A model generated the notes under the pieces. The model did not search any database. It was not told the origin of the DNA and saw nothing but the letters and a program-made list of their open reading frames with translations. 64,000 nucleotides of DNA from assembly GCA_034111045.1 (NCBI GenBank), contig JAWUYA010000005.1, positions 50,505 through 114,504 on the forward strand, given 5' to 3'. Within the stretch, counting starts at the first letter, position 1; each line of letters opens with the position of its first letter. The position numbers and the translations under genes were made by a program. Source of the stretch: JALJPB01 sp034111045 (GTDB lineage: Bacteria > Pseudomonadota > Gammaproteobacteria > Enterobacterales > Alteromonadaceae). Shown one piece after another: positions 1 to 9,837 of this stretch.

Positions 1-3000
1 TTAATTTCATCCTTGAGTGACTCAGCTAGAGAGTTTGCTTTAGGTGATAACTTATTGATTCTCACAAAAACCAATTCTCACTCTCGTGTGCATCGTCCAG
101 CCCAACTTGATTATATAGGTGTTAAACGTTTTGACAATAATGGGCATGTTATTGGTGAAGATCGTTTTGTTGGTTTATTTGGCTCAGCATACTATACCAA
201 CAGTGCATTAGACTTACCGCTCATGGGTGCTAAAGTACTTCATGTTTGTCAAGCTTCTGGTTTTGCTAACGGCTCTCACGCCTATAAATCTCTAATTAAC
301 ATCCTTGAAACTTATCCTCGAGATGAAATCATACAATCAAGTACCGCTGAGCTACTCACTAATGTACTGGGTATTTTACGCATGCAAGAACGTGACTACA
401 CTGGCTTGTTTATTCGAAGAGATGCCTTTGACCGTTTTTATTCTTGTATGGTTTACGTTCCTCGTGAGCGTTATAACACTCAATTGCGTATTGAGACCCA
501 ACAACTGTTAAAAGAAGCGTTAGGTGGTTTTGATGATGTTGAATTTACGACTTATTTTTCTGAGTCAGTTCAAGCACGTACTCATTACATTGTTCGAGTT
601 AATAAGACTAAAGCAGATATAAATGTGAAAGAAATTGAAAAGAATTTAAACCAAGCCGCGTTTAGCTGGGCTGACAAATTAGCATCCACGTTAAAATCAC
701 ATAAAGGTGAGGCAAAAGGTAAGGAACTTAGCCGTAAATATTCACACTTCCCACAATCATATAAAGATGAAGTGTTACCGGGCACTGCCATTGTTGATAT
801 CGAAAAATTTGAAGCGCTAACCGCCAATAACCCTCTAGAGATGCTTTTTTATCAACCACAAGAAGAGAAACTTGGTAGTCGTGTTGTTAAATTGAAATTA
901 TTCCATGTTGGTGAACCAATACATCTTAGCGATGTTTTACCTATGCTTGAAAATTTTGGCCTGCGAGTTATTGGTGAAAGCCCTTATGCCGTTAAGACAG
1001 GGGCAGGTGAGACCTATTGGATTTTAGACTTTTCAATGTTACTAACGGGTGACGGTGAGTTTAATTTAGAAGTGGTTCAAACCTTATTTCAAGATGCTTT
1101 TGCAAAAGTATGGGCAGGGGGATTAGAAGATGATGGTTTTAACCGTTTAATTTTAGGTGCTGAGTTAGGTGGACGTGAAGTTTCAATTATTCGCGCGTTT
1201 GCTAAATATGAACGCCAATTAGGTGGTACTTTCAGTCAAAGTTATATTGAAGATACCTTTGCTCGTTATCCTAATATGGCAGAGTTATTGATCCAATTAT
1301 TTAACACTCGTTTTGATCCGAAAATTCATGGTAAAGCTAAGTCTTCTGAAAAATCTATTATTAAGTTACAAGAAAAAATCGAATCATCATTAGATAATGT
1401 AGCCAACCTTGATGATGATAGAATTATTCGCCGTTTTGTAGAAATGATCAACGCGACTATTCGGACTAACTATTTCCAATTAGATCCTATTGTGGGCGAA
1501 AAATCTTATATTTCATTTAAAATTATACCTGCGCAAATATCAGACGTACCTTTACCTTTACCTAAATTTGAAATATTTGTTTATTCGCCTCAAATTGAAG
1601 GCGTGCATTTACGTGGTGGCAAGGTAGCGCGTGGTGGCTTACGTTGGTCTGATCGCAGAGAAGACTTCCGTACTGAAGTATTAGGCTTAGTTAAAGCACA
1701 GCAAGTTAAGAATACCGTCATTGTCCCTGTAGGTGCAAAAGGTGGCTTTGTTTGTAAACAACTACCCAAAGGTAGTCGCCAAGAAATCTTTGAAGCTGGT
1801 CGTGAATGTTATAAAACTTTCATCCGTGCATTATTAGATATTACTGATAACATTATTGCTGGAGATATTGTTGCTCCGGTTAATGTAGTTCGTTATGACG
1901 AAGATGACCCTTACTTGGTTGTGGCAGCGGATAAAGGTACGGCAACGTTCTCTGATACTGCGAATGCTATTTCCGAAGAGTATAGCTTTTGGTTAGGTGA
2001 TGCTTTTGCCTCTGGCGGAAGTGTGGGTTATGACCATAAAGCTATGGGTATTACTGCAAAAGGCGCATGGGAGTCTGTTAAACGTCATTTTCGTGAAATG
2101 GATATCGATTGTCAAAGTACTGACTTTACCGTTGTTGGTATAGGTGATATGGCCGGTGATGTCTTTGGTAATGGTATGTTGTTATCTAAACACATTCGCT
2201 TGCAAGCGGCGTTTAACCATATGCATATTTTTATTGACCCTACCCCTGATGCGACAACATCTTATAAAGAGCGCGAACGCTTATTTAACAAGCCAGGATG
2301 CAGTTGGGAAGATTATAATCCCAAACTAATATCTGAAGGTGGTGTGATTTTTAACCGTTCTGCCAAATCACTAAAACTAACCCCGCAAATTAAAAAAATG
2401 ATTGGCACACAAAAGCAATCAATGTCGCCATTAGAATTAATGCAGGCATTATTGAAAATGAAAGTCGATTTATTATGGAATGGTGGCATAGGAACTTACG
2501 TTAAAGGTTCTAGTGAAACTCATTTAGAAGTTGGTGATAGAGCTAATGACGCTTTAAGGATCAATGGCTGTGAACTTAAAGCTAAAGTTGTTGGTGAAGG
2601 AGGTAACTTAGGTTTAACACAGTTAGGGCGTATTGAAGCCGCTTTACATGGTGTTCACTTAAACGCTGATTCAGTTGATAACGTTGCGGGGGTCGATTGT
2701 TCTGATAATGAAGTAAACATTAAAATAATGCTTAATAGCTTAGTGCAAAATGGCGACCTCACCGTAAAGCAACGTAATCAATTACTTTATGATATGACTG
2801 ATGAGGTTTCTAAAATTGTATTAGAAGATTGTTACCGACAAACCCATTCATTATCAATTACTGCGATGCGCGGGGCTAGTCAGTTAAAAGAACAGACTCG
2901 CTTTATTCATGAATTAGAGCGAGCGGGTAAACTCGATAGAGCGCTAGAGTTTATCCCCAATGATGATGAAATTGCTGATAGATTATCCAAAGGAAAAGGT

Positions 3001-4044
3001 TTAACAAGGCCAGAACTTTCAGTATTACTTGCTTATAGTAAAATGGTACTTAAAGAAGACTTGGTTTGTCCTGATATTACCGATAATCCTTTTCATGACC
3101 GACTCCTTATTAATGCCTTTCCACAACAATTACGAGATAAGTACCGTGAACAAATGCAAGAGCATCCCCTCCGAGCTGAAATTATTGCTACCAAACTTGC
3201 CAATAATATTGGTAATGATATGGGCTTTAACTTTGTTAACCGTATGCGTGAAGAAACAGGCGCAACCGTTGCAGAAATTGTAAACTGCTATGTAGTGGCA
3301 AGTGAAGTATTTGAACTAGACGATATTTGGCAGAAAATTACGTTATTAGATAATCAAATTTCTACAGCTATTCAAACCGAAATGTTATTTCAAATGCGTA
3401 GAACAGTTAGACGAGCAACTCGCTGGTTCTTACGTCATCGTAATAAGTCACTAAATATAGCTGAAACAATTAATTTCTATCAGCCAACTTTCACTAATGT
3501 CTCTCAGAATTTAAATAGATACTTAGTTAAAGATGAAGTCGATGTGTTGCAACGAATAGAAAAAGATCTAGCTAGAGAAGGGGTGCCAAAGAATATAGCT
3601 ACCCGTATTTCCCAATTGAGTTCTTTATTCCCTGTAATGGACATTGCTGATATTACTGAAAATTCAGAACAAAATATTGAAGTGGTGTCTGGTTTATACT
3701 TTAATTTGGGTGTTCGTTTGGATTTACATTGGTTCTTAGATCAAATTACGGGTCAATCAGTCTCTAATCATTGGCAAGCTCTGGCTAGAGCATCATTTAG
3801 AGAAGAGTTAGATTGGCAACAACGTGCCTTGACATTGGTGGTGTTACGTTATAATTGCACCAAGCCTGACATTAGCATTGATAAAATGTTAGATAATTGG
3901 ATTGCAGTAAATGAGCAGCCGTTAAGCCGTTGGAATCAAATTCTTACCGACTTTAGAATTGGCCAAACTCATGAGTTTGCTAAATTCTCAGTAGCTTTAC
4001 GTGAATTGATGTTACTCAGTTTAAATTGTGATCCAGCTAAATAA
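1..4044 (+). CDS. NAD-specific glutamate dehydrogenase, large bacterial type (5' end outside window)
   Basis: Catalyses NAD-dependent oxidative deamination of glutamate to 2-oxoglutarate and ammonia in the cytoplasm. The frame is open to the first base of the window, so the gene is cut by the boundary. About 1347 residues are visible, against roughly 1600 for this large family (Bac_GDH), so some 260 N-terminal residues should lie to the left. The central part carries the dehydrogenase signature region (KVARGGLRWSDR followed by a GAKGGFV stretch near residues 540-580) and the Rossmann-type region with VVGIGDMAGDVFGNGM near residue 710. The long C-terminal helical extension is typical of the 180-kDa class. 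The TTG at base 13 is only an internal codon. A strong hairpin with a T-run follows the stop. The large class is known to be allosterically regulated, but nothing in this window shows how it is controlled here. Confidence 0.95.
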   Translation, partial: LISSLSDSAREFALGDNLLILTKTNSHSRVHRPAQLDYIGVKRFDNNGHVIGEDRFVGLFGSAYYTNSALDLPLMGAKVLHVCQASGFANGSHAYKSLINILETYPRDEIIQSSTAELLTNVLGILRMQERDYTGLFIRRDAFDRFYSCMVYVPRERYNTQLRIETQQLLKEALGGFDDVEFTTYFSESVQARTHYIVRVNKTKADINVKEIEKNLNQAAFSWADKLASTLKSHKGEAKGKELSRKYSHFPQSYKDEVLPGTAIVDIEKFEALTANNPLEMLFYQPQEEKLGSRVVKLKLFHVGEPIHLSDVLPMLENFGLRVIGESPYAVKTGAGETYWILDFSMLLTGDGEFNLEVVQTLFQDAFAKVWAGGLEDDGFNRLILGAELGGREVSIIRAFAKYERQLGGTFSQSYIEDTFARYPNMAELLIQLFNTRFDPKIHGKAKSSEKSIIKLQEKIESSLDNVANLDDDRIIRRFVEMINATIRTNYFQLDPIVGEKSYISFKIIPAQISDVPLPLPKFEIFVYSPQIEGVHLRGGKVARGGLRWSDRREDFRTEVLGLVKAQQVKNTVIVPVGAKGGFVCKQLPKGSRQEIFEAGRECYKTFIRALLDITDNIIAGDIVAPVNVVRYDEDDPYLVVAADKGTATFSDTANAISEEYSFWLGDAFASGGSVGYDHKAMGITAKGAWESVKRHFREMDIDCQSTDFTVVGIGDMAGDVFGNGMLLSKHIRLQAAFNHMHIFIDPTPDATTSYKERERLFNKPGCSWEDYNPKLISEGGVIFNRSAKSLKLTPQIKKMIGTQKQSMSPLELMQALLKMKVDLLWNGGIGTYVKGSSETHLEVGDRANDALRINGCELKAKVVGEGGNLGLTQLGRIEAALHGVHLNADSVDNVAGVDCSDNEVNIKIMLNSLVQNGDLTVKQRNQLLYDMTDEVSKIVLEDCYRQTHSLSITAMRGASQLKEQTRFIHELERAGKLDRALEFIPNDDEIADRLSKGKGLTRPELSVLLAYSKMVLKEDLVCPDITDNPFHDRLLINAFPQQLRDKYREQMQEHPLRAEIIATKLANNIGNDMGFNFVNRMREETGATVAEIVNCYVVASEVFELDDIWQKITLLDNQISTAIQTEMLFQMRRTVRRATRWFLRHRNKSLNIAETINFYQPTFTNVSQNLNRYLVKDEVDVLQRIEKDLAREGVPKNIATRISQLSSLFPVMDIADITENSEQNIEVVSGLYFNLGVRLDLHWFLDQITGQSVSNHWQALARASFREELDWQQRALTLVVLRYNCTKPDISIDKMLDNWIAVNEQPLSRWNQILTDFRIGQTHEFAKFSVALRELMLLSLNCDPAK

Positions 4045-4095
4045 AGCATTTGTAATTATATAGTGAAGAGGTCAACTGTAAATATATAAGGTGAA

Positions 4096-4120
4096 GGGAT
4101 GTTTGAAACATCCCTTTTTT
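4096..4120 (+). terminator. Rho-independent terminator of glutamate dehydrogenase gene
   Basis: Stem GGGATGT / ACATCCC around a short TTGAA loop, immediately followed by six T. It lies about 50 bases after the dehydrogenase stop codon. Confidence 0.85.
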
Positions 4121-4676
4121 ACATGGATATAAGTTACCTGTAAATAAAATAATATTAACAAGTTAAATAGTAAAGTATATCGTTTTCCCTCTGTTTTTAA
4201 CTTGATCCAATAGTAATATTGATTACTGATGACACTCAGTATCATTGTGAACTTGCATCCATTTATTATATTCAAGCTTCTCTAAAAGTGCTTGATAAGG
4301 GAGTGAAAATGTACATAATTTATGGCATTGATCTCTACTACTATGAATACACAAGAAAATATTATCGACGTTTTATCAGTTAACAGCATGGTGGTTGATA
4401 TCCTTGTTCTTTAATCTATTTTTATTGAAATTGAACAGAGCCATTAAATTCCCTTTTTATCTGAGGAATATATTGAAGAGGCCATGTGTTAAGTTAGTCT
4501 GGATAAGTAAAAAATGTCATTGCTGGGCAGACAATCAGAGCAGGAGGGTTAAATTTTATGTGTGGTTAATTCCCTGTAGTGTTTAACCCTAAAGCGTTAA
4601 CTGATAAAATTGGCAGTAATTGTGAGGGGATTTTCAATGTCGAAAATTTTTTTGTATCTGTGATTAAAGAGGCATT
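4121..4676. other. Non-coding spacer before pyrD
   Basis: About 550 bases without a convincing gene. Short open frames of up to 63 codons (for example 4395-4586) have no recognisable family, poor start context and Cys/Trp-rich composition typical of chance translation. The last bases hold the pyrD ribosome binding site (AAAGAGG about 5 bases before the ATG). I see no clear riboswitch or attenuator. Confidence 0.5.
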
Positions 4677-5687
4677 ATGTTTTATTCTGTATTGCGCAAA
4701 GTTTTTTTTCAGTTTGATGCTGAAACCATTCATGAATTAACAATTAAAAGTTTAAAAAACACCGGTTCCACACCGCTTAACTTTTTATATAAACAAAAAA
4801 TTTCTGATAAACCTGTTGAAGTTATGGGTCTTCAATTTCCTAATCCTGTTGGGCTTGCTGCGGGTCTAGATAAAAATGGTGAATGTATTAACGCTTTCGC
4901 AGCAATGGGATTTGGTTTTGTTGAAGTCGGTACTGTTACCCCTCGGCCTCAACCTGGCAATGAAAAGCCTAGAATATTTCGTATTGAACACGCTAACGCC
5001 ATTATCAATCGTATGGGGTTTAACAACAAAGGCGTTGACTATTTAATAGAGCAGGTGCGTAAAGCAAAGTTTAAAGGTGTTTTAGGTATTAATATTGGTA
5101 AAAATAAAGATACCACTGATGAAAATGCTAAAGATGACTATATCTATTGCATGCGTAAAGTTTATAACTATGCGAGTTATATCGCGGTCAATATTTCTTC
5201 ACCAAATACACCGGGCTTGCGCTCTTTACAATATGGAGACGCGTTAAATGAGTTACTCATGGCTTTAAAAAAAGAACAACAATGCTTAGCTCAACAGTTT
5301 GACAAATACGTGCCTATTGCAGTAAAAATAGCTCCCGACTTAACGGAAGAAGAAGTTAAGTCGATTGCACAATCATTAATTGAGCATAACATTGATGGCG
5401 TCATTGCCACCAATACCACACTATCTCGTGAAGGTGTTGAAGGTTTAAAGTACGGCAAAGAAATGGGTGGATTAAGCGGTAAACCAGTAAAAGATAAAAG
5501 CACTCAAGTTATCGGTTTACTTGCCAAAGCGTTGGATAACAAATTACCAATCATAGGTGTTGGCGGTATTGCAAACGGTGAAGATGCCAAACAAAAAATA
5601 GCGGCAGGGGCAAAGCTTGTTCAAGTTTATACGGGGTTTATCTATCAAGGTCCTGAGCTTATTAAAGAGATTAATCACTCGCTATAA
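4677..5687 (+). CDS. pyrD: Dihydroorotate dehydrogenase (quinone), class 2
   Basis: Oxidises dihydroorotate to orotate with FMN and passes electrons to membrane quinone; fourth step of pyrimidine synthesis. Its 336 residues match the usual class 2 length. Visible signatures are the N-terminal amphipathic membrane-association helices (about residues 1-35), AAGLDKNG at 61-68, NRMGFNNKG at 111-119, and NISSPNTPGLR at 172-182, whose serine (about 175) is the class 2 catalytic base; class 1 enzymes use cysteine. A GVGGI FMN phosphate-binding stretch lies near the C terminus. The ATG is preceded by AGAGG. In Shewanella and Vibrio, as I recall, pyrD also sits near cell-division and rRNA methyltransferase genes; here asnB converges on it instead. 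Confidence 0.97.
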   Translation: MFYSVLRKVFFQFDAETIHELTIKSLKNTGSTPLNFLYKQKISDKPVEVMGLQFPNPVGLAAGLDKNGECINAFAAMGFGFVEVGTVTPRPQPGNEKPRIFRIEHANAIINRMGFNNKGVDYLIEQVRKAKFKGVLGINIGKNKDTTDENAKDDYIYCMRKVYNYASYIAVNISSPNTPGLRSLQYGDALNELLMALKKEQQCLAQQFDKYVPIAVKIAPDLTEEEVKSIAQSLIEHNIDGVIATNTTLSREGVEGLKYGKEMGGLSGKPVKDKSTQVIGLLAKALDNKLPIIGVGGIANGEDAKQKIAAGAKLVQVYTGFIYQGPELIKEINHSL

Positions 5688-5732
5688 GCTAATACTCATC
5701 CTATGAATCTCGAGATATTGTTATCCTGATAT

Positions 5733-5766
5733 AAAAAAACCAATCCTTTAAAGGATTGGTTTTTTA
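5733..5766. terminator. Bidirectional terminator between pyrD and asnB
   Basis: Perfect inverted repeat (AACCAATCC / GGATTGGTT with a TTTAAA centre) flanked by A-run on the left and T-run on the right, so it can end transcription of both convergent genes. Confidence 0.9.
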
Positions 5767-5793
5767 TAGTTTTATTATAGTTAACAACGTTAA

Positions 5794-7467
5794 TTATTGT
5801 TGTTCATAACCATCATTATGAACACTCATTACAGCACGTCCAGAGGGATCAGTATTATTTCTAAAACTTTCGTCCCATGCCAACGCTTCTGGTGTACTAC
5901 AAGCCACTGATTTACCGCTAGGAACACATGTCGCTGCTGAAGCTAATGGAAAGTGTTCTTCAAATATACCACGGTAAAAATAGGCTTCTTTAGTGTCAGG
6001 GGTGTTTAATGGAAATTTAAACTCTGCACTGGCAAGTTGTTGTTCAGTAACTTGACTGTCAATATAGATTTTTAAACTATCAATCCAAGAGTAGCCCACA
6101 CCATCTGAAAATTGCTCTTTTTGACGCCATAAAATCTCTTTTGGCAGATAACCTTCAAAAGAAGAGCGTAAAATTGCTTTTTCCATTTTACCGTTACCAC
6201 ACATTTTATCTTCTGGGTTGATGCGCATGGCAACGTCCATAAAGTTTTTATCTAAAAATGGGACACGGGCTTCAATTCCCCAAGCTGACATTGATTTGTT
6301 CGCACGTAGGCAATCAAACATATGTAATTTATCTAACTTACGGTTGAGTTCTTCATGAAATTCTTGTGCATTTGGTGCTTTATGAAAGTATAAATAGCCG
6401 CCAAATATTTCATCAGCGCCTTCTCCTGAAAGTACCATTTTAATACCCATGGCTTTAATTTTACGAGCCATTAAGTACATAGGGGTAGAAGCACGAATAG
6501 TGGTCACATCGTATGTTTCCAAATGGTAAATCACTTCTTTTAATGCATCAATACCTTCTTGCTCAGTAAACACAACACTGTGATGAATAGTGCCAATACT
6601 GTCGGCAACAGTTTGAGCGGCTAAAAGATCAGGAGAGCCTTTAAGACCGCAAGCAAAAGAATGTACCTTTGGCCACCAAGCTTCACTTAAGTCATTCTCT
6701 TCGATACGACGTGAAGCAAATTTTTGTGTAATGGCAGATATTAATGAAGAGTCTAGCCCACCAGATAATAAAACACCGTAAGGTACATCCGTCATTAAAT
6801 GACTTTTTACAGACTCTTCTAACGCTTCACGAATTTTAGTTTTACTGGTGGTATTGTCTTTGATGGCAGCATATTGCTGCCAGTTACGTTTGTAGTATTT
6901 TTGTAACTCACCAACGCGACTATCTAAAATATAACCAGGAGGGAATTCACTGACCGTTTTACAAATGGGCATCAGTGCTTTCATTTCAGAGGCCACATAA
7001 AAGTTACCCTCTTCATCATAGCCGGTATAAAGAGGAATAATACCAATATGATCACGAGCAATCAGATAAGAGTTGTCGGTTTCATTGTACAAAATGAATG
7101 CAAACATGCCTTGAAGTTTGTCAATAAAGTCCATACCAAACTCTTCATAAAGCGGTAAAATCACTTCACAGTCTGAGCCTGTTTGAAATTGATAGTCAAC
7201 GTTGAGTTCTTTTGCTAAAACTTTATGATTATAAATTTCACCATTTACAGCTAAAACATGTTTTTTGTTTGCATTATAAAGTGGTTGAGCGCCATGCTCA
7301 GTATCAACAATAGATAAACGTTCATGCACTAAAATGGCATTTTCACTATGATAGATGCCGGACCAATCGGGACCGCGATGGCGTAATAAACGAGAATATT
7401 CTAAAGCTTTAGGGCGAAGTGCTTGCGCACCTGTTTTTATATCTAATATACCAAAGATTGAACACAT
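5794..7467 (-). CDS. asnB: Asparagine synthetase B, glutamine-hydrolysing
   Basis: Makes asparagine from aspartate, ATP and glutamine. Its 557 residues are close to the 554 of the enterobacterial enzyme. Cys2 right after the initiator Met (MCSIFGI) is the N-terminal nucleophile of the glutaminase domain (about 1-200). The synthetase domain carries the PP-loop SGGLDSS at 235-241. RHRGPDWSG at 29-37 and the GEIYN motif at 76-80 belong to the glutaminase site. The C-terminal 40 residues are family-variable. The start has an AGGAG site about 11 bases upstream. The gene is monocistronic, convergent with pyrD and sharing its terminator. Confidence 0.97.
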   Translation of the reverse strand: MCSIFGILDIKTGAQALRPKALEYSRLLRHRGPDWSGIYHSENAILVHERLSIVDTEHGAQPLYNANKKHVLAVNGEIYNHKVLAKELNVDYQFQTGSDCEVILPLYEEFGMDFIDKLQGMFAFILYNETDNSYLIARDHIGIIPLYTGYDEEGNFYVASEMKALMPICKTVSEFPPGYILDSRVGELQKYYKRNWQQYAAIKDNTTSKTKIREALEESVKSHLMTDVPYGVLLSGGLDSSLISAITQKFASRRIEENDLSEAWWPKVHSFACGLKGSPDLLAAQTVADSIGTIHHSVVFTEQEGIDALKEVIYHLETYDVTTIRASTPMYLMARKIKAMGIKMVLSGEGADEIFGGYLYFHKAPNAQEFHEELNRKLDKLHMFDCLRANKSMSAWGIEARVPFLDKNFMDVAMRINPEDKMCGNGKMEKAILRSSFEGYLPKEILWRQKEQFSDGVGYSWIDSLKIYIDSQVTEQQLASAEFKFPLNTPDTKEAYFYRGIFEEHFPLASAATCVPSGKSVACSTPEALAWDESFRNNTDPSGRAVMSVHNDGYEQQ

Positions 7468-7741
7468 TGAAGCGCTACTCCTTTAAGTTAAAAGTTAAGG
7501 GGGATTTTATTCAGCCATTTTAAGCTGATGAGGCACTTTGCCAGTTTTGACGAAAAAATCAATATTTAATTTTTTAGTTATTACAAAATAGGTTATAAGC
7601 CGTGATGTTTTTTAGCTTATGATTAAAATACTGATAACCTTAATTTCTCTAGCATATAGTTAGTGTTTTTTCTTTCTTAAGTTTTTTTTAAATTTTTTTT
7701 TATGCTAACCTTAATTCATTAACTTTAATAAGAAGTGTGCT

Positions 7742-8233
7742 TTGAATAAATTAACTCATTCCTTTTGTACCAGCTTGATCATTTTAGCCCTACTAGCGAG
7801 TCATTCAGCTAATGCCAATAAAGCGGTTCAGTTAAATGGACAACTCGGATTAACCCAAATATTACAACAGCATAAAGGCGATGTTATCTATCTTGATTTT
7901 TGGGCTTCTTGGTGTGGTCCGTGTCGTAAATCTTTTCCTTGGATGAATGAGATGCAAAATAAATATCAACACCAAGGATTTACCGTTATTAGTATTAATT
8001 TGGACGCTGAATATGATTTAGCGCAGATTTTTTTAAAAGAGCACCCAGCGTTATTTAGTGTCGTTTACGATCCCAAAGGACTAACCGCGAAAGCATATGG
8101 AGTAAAAGGCATGCCTACCAGTTATTTGATTGGTCGTGATGGGCAAATTAAAAAAGCGCATACGGGTTTTTTAACAAAAAAAACATCCATCTACGAAGAC
8201 CAAATTAAGCAGCTGTTAACCGTCAAAACCTAA
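7742..8233 (+). CDS. Secreted TlpA/ResA-like thioredoxin-fold protein
   Basis: A periplasmic thiol-disulphide or redox partner protein. Of 163 residues, about 1-25 form a Sec signal peptide (hydrophobic LIILALLAS, cleavage near ANA). The mature part has WCGPC at 57-61, the active-site dithiol, and a cis-proline loop (GMPTSY). The start is TTG, preceded by AAGAAG. It is the first gene of a four-gene operon with a DUF4266 lipoprotein, a DUF3570 protein and ApbE. I recall thioredoxin-like genes recurring beside these families, and infer that this one keeps cysteines of a partner, perhaps the DUF4266 tail, reduced. Its substrate is not known from sequence. Confidence 0.85.
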   Translation: MNKLTHSFCTSLIILALLASHSANANKAVQLNGQLGLTQILQQHKGDVIYLDFWASWCGPCRKSFPWMNEMQNKYQHQGFTVISINLDAEYDLAQIFLKEHPALFSVVYDPKGLTAKAYGVKGMPTSYLIGRDGQIKKAHTGFLTKKTSIYEDQIKQLLTVKT

Positions 8234-8277
8234 TCAAATTAATGCAAGAAAGATCTATAATGAAGAGTTAAAAAATC

Positions 8278-8496
8278 ATGAAGAAACAAATCATTTTGGT
8301 CATTATTTCATTATTACTCGCTTCTGGCTGCTCTAATTTAGGGGTTCAACCTTGGGAGCGCGATTTATTAGCCAAAGATGAAATGTCATTAAGTTCATCT
8401 CCTGTTGATAGTGCATTAGATGATCATATCTATTTTAGTAAAGAAGCATCAAGTGGAGGTAAAGGTTTTGGTGGCGGAGGTTGCGGATGCAATTAA
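8278..8496 (+). CDS. DUF4266 small lipoprotein with Gly/Cys-rich tail
   Basis: A 72-residue lipoprotein of unknown function. The signal peptide ends in the lipobox LASGC with acylated Cys18. A conserved-looking PWERD stretch sits near residues 25-30. The C terminus is GGKGFGGGGCGCN, holding two closely spaced cysteines in a glycine run. No Asp follows Cys18 (it is Ser), so outer-membrane sorting is expected. The gene overlaps the start of the DUF3570 gene by about ten bases, which indicates translational coupling and near-equal synthesis. The family usually accompanies DUF3570 and ApbE. The tail could bind a metal, carry a modified cofactor or be a thioredoxin target; nothing here decides between these. 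Confidence 0.85.
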   Translation: MKKQIILVIISLLLASGCSNLGVQPWERDLLAKDEMSLSSSPVDSALDDHIYFSKEASSGGKGFGGGGCGCN

Positions 8497-9812
8497 TCCA
8501 TCATAAAAAAAAGAACAAACAGACGGTGAAAAATACTAATATTAAGGCCGCGTTGACCATGGCAACAACCGCTTTATTTGGTAGTGTGGCGCAAGCTGAT
8601 ATCCCTGAAGAAGACAGCTGGGAATTTGATACCGCTTTTTTACTTTACAGTGAGGTTGATCGAGTTTCCGCCGGTGAAGTTATTTTAAATGCGCAAAAAA
8701 CGTTTGAAGATGAACAGGTTTTAAATCTTAAATTAACCATAGATGCATTAACCGGAGCTTCGGCTAATGGAGCCGTTGCCCAACCTAATGTTCAAACATT
8801 TAGTCGCCCATCGGGTAAAGGTCAATTTGATATTGCCGCAGGTGATACTCCTCTTGATGACACTTTTCATGATACTCGGGTACAGCTAAACGCTCAATGG
8901 ACTCAACCTGTAGCGGCTGATTATTCGGCGAGTGGAGGTGTGCATATATCAAGAGAATATGATTACCTTTCGTTAGGGGTAAATGGCAATATTGCTGTTG
9001 ATTTTAATCAAAAAAACACCACTTTCTCGATTGGTGCAAGTTACTTTCAAGATACGTTTACTCCTGAAGGCGGTATTCCTAAACCATTTGCTTCTATGTT
9101 AATAGGTGATAGTAGTGTAACAAGTTGGGATGAAGACTTTGCACAAACACGTATGGGCAGTGAAAATGATAAAACGACGACAGATCTACTTCTTGGTTTT
9201 ACTCAAGTAATAAATCGCAGAATGATCATGAAGTTTAATTACTCACACTCAATGGTTGATGGCTATTTAACGGACCCGTTCAAAATTATCAGCGTAGTTA
9301 ACAATAGTGGTGTAACACAAGATTATCTCTATGAAAATCGTCCAGATGAGCGTGTAAAGCAAAGTGCTTATTTACAGTCTATGTATCATTTTGACAGCAC
9401 AGTATTAGATCTATCTTACCGCTATATGTGGGATGATTGGGATATTGAGTCACATACTATTGATTCTCGTTTTAGAATTCCATTAGGGGGAGGGAGCTAT
9501 ATACAACCTCATTTTAGATATTATCAACAAAGTGCGGCAGATTTTTATATGCCGTATTTAATGCAAAGTGATTTTGAATCCCAACGTCCAGAGTTCTCAA
9601 GTGCCGATTACCGTATTGGTGAAATGACAGCTTATACACTAGGTTTCAAATATGGCATGATGGTTAACAATGGTGATGAATTATCATTCAGACTTGAATA
9701 TTACCATCAAGCGCCTACTGATGCAGGTTTTGATGCACCAGGTGTTTTGGCAAATGAACAACTTTACCCAACGATTGATGCGATTATAGTGCAAATGACG
9801 TACTCGTTTTAA
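8487..9812 (+). CDS. DUF3570 outer-membrane beta-barrel-like protein with possible flavinylation motif
   Basis: A 441-residue exported protein of unknown function. I chose ATG 8487 over the TTG six bases earlier because GGAGG at 8476-8480 is correctly spaced only for the ATG. An N-terminal signal peptide (about residues 20-37, ending AQA) precedes a mature chain rich in alternating polar/aromatic strands and ending in an aromatic residue (MTYSF), as in outer-membrane barrels. Residues 86-92 (8742-8762) read DALTGAS, which fits the Dxx(S/T)GA(S/T) consensus that ApbE flavinylates in NqrC and RnfG. The gene for ApbE lies 25 bases downstream. The barrel assignment is from pattern; the flavin idea is inference. 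Confidence 0.85.
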   Translation: MQLIHHKKKNKQTVKNTNIKAALTMATTALFGSVAQADIPEEDSWEFDTAFLLYSEVDRVSAGEVILNAQKTFEDEQVLNLKLTIDALTGASANGAVAQPNVQTFSRPSGKGQFDIAAGDTPLDDTFHDTRVQLNAQWTQPVAADYSASGGVHISREYDYLSLGVNGNIAVDFNQKNTTFSIGASYFQDTFTPEGGIPKPFASMLIGDSSVTSWDEDFAQTRMGSENDKTTTDLLLGFTQVINRRMIMKFNYSHSMVDGYLTDPFKIISVVNNSGVTQDYLYENRPDERVKQSAYLQSMYHFDSTVLDLSYRYMWDDWDIESHTIDSRFRIPLGGGSYIQPHFRYYQQSAADFYMPYLMQSDFESQRPEFSSADYRIGEMTAYTLGFKYGMMVNNGDELSFRLEYYHQAPTDAGFDAPGVLANEQLYPTIDAIIVQMTYSF

Positions 9813-9837
9813 TTGAAATGATTTAAAAGAATTTTGC

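Noticed and set aside
4395..4586. 63-codon frame before pyrD
   Set aside because: No ribosome binding site, odd Trp/Cys composition, no family; treated as non-coding.
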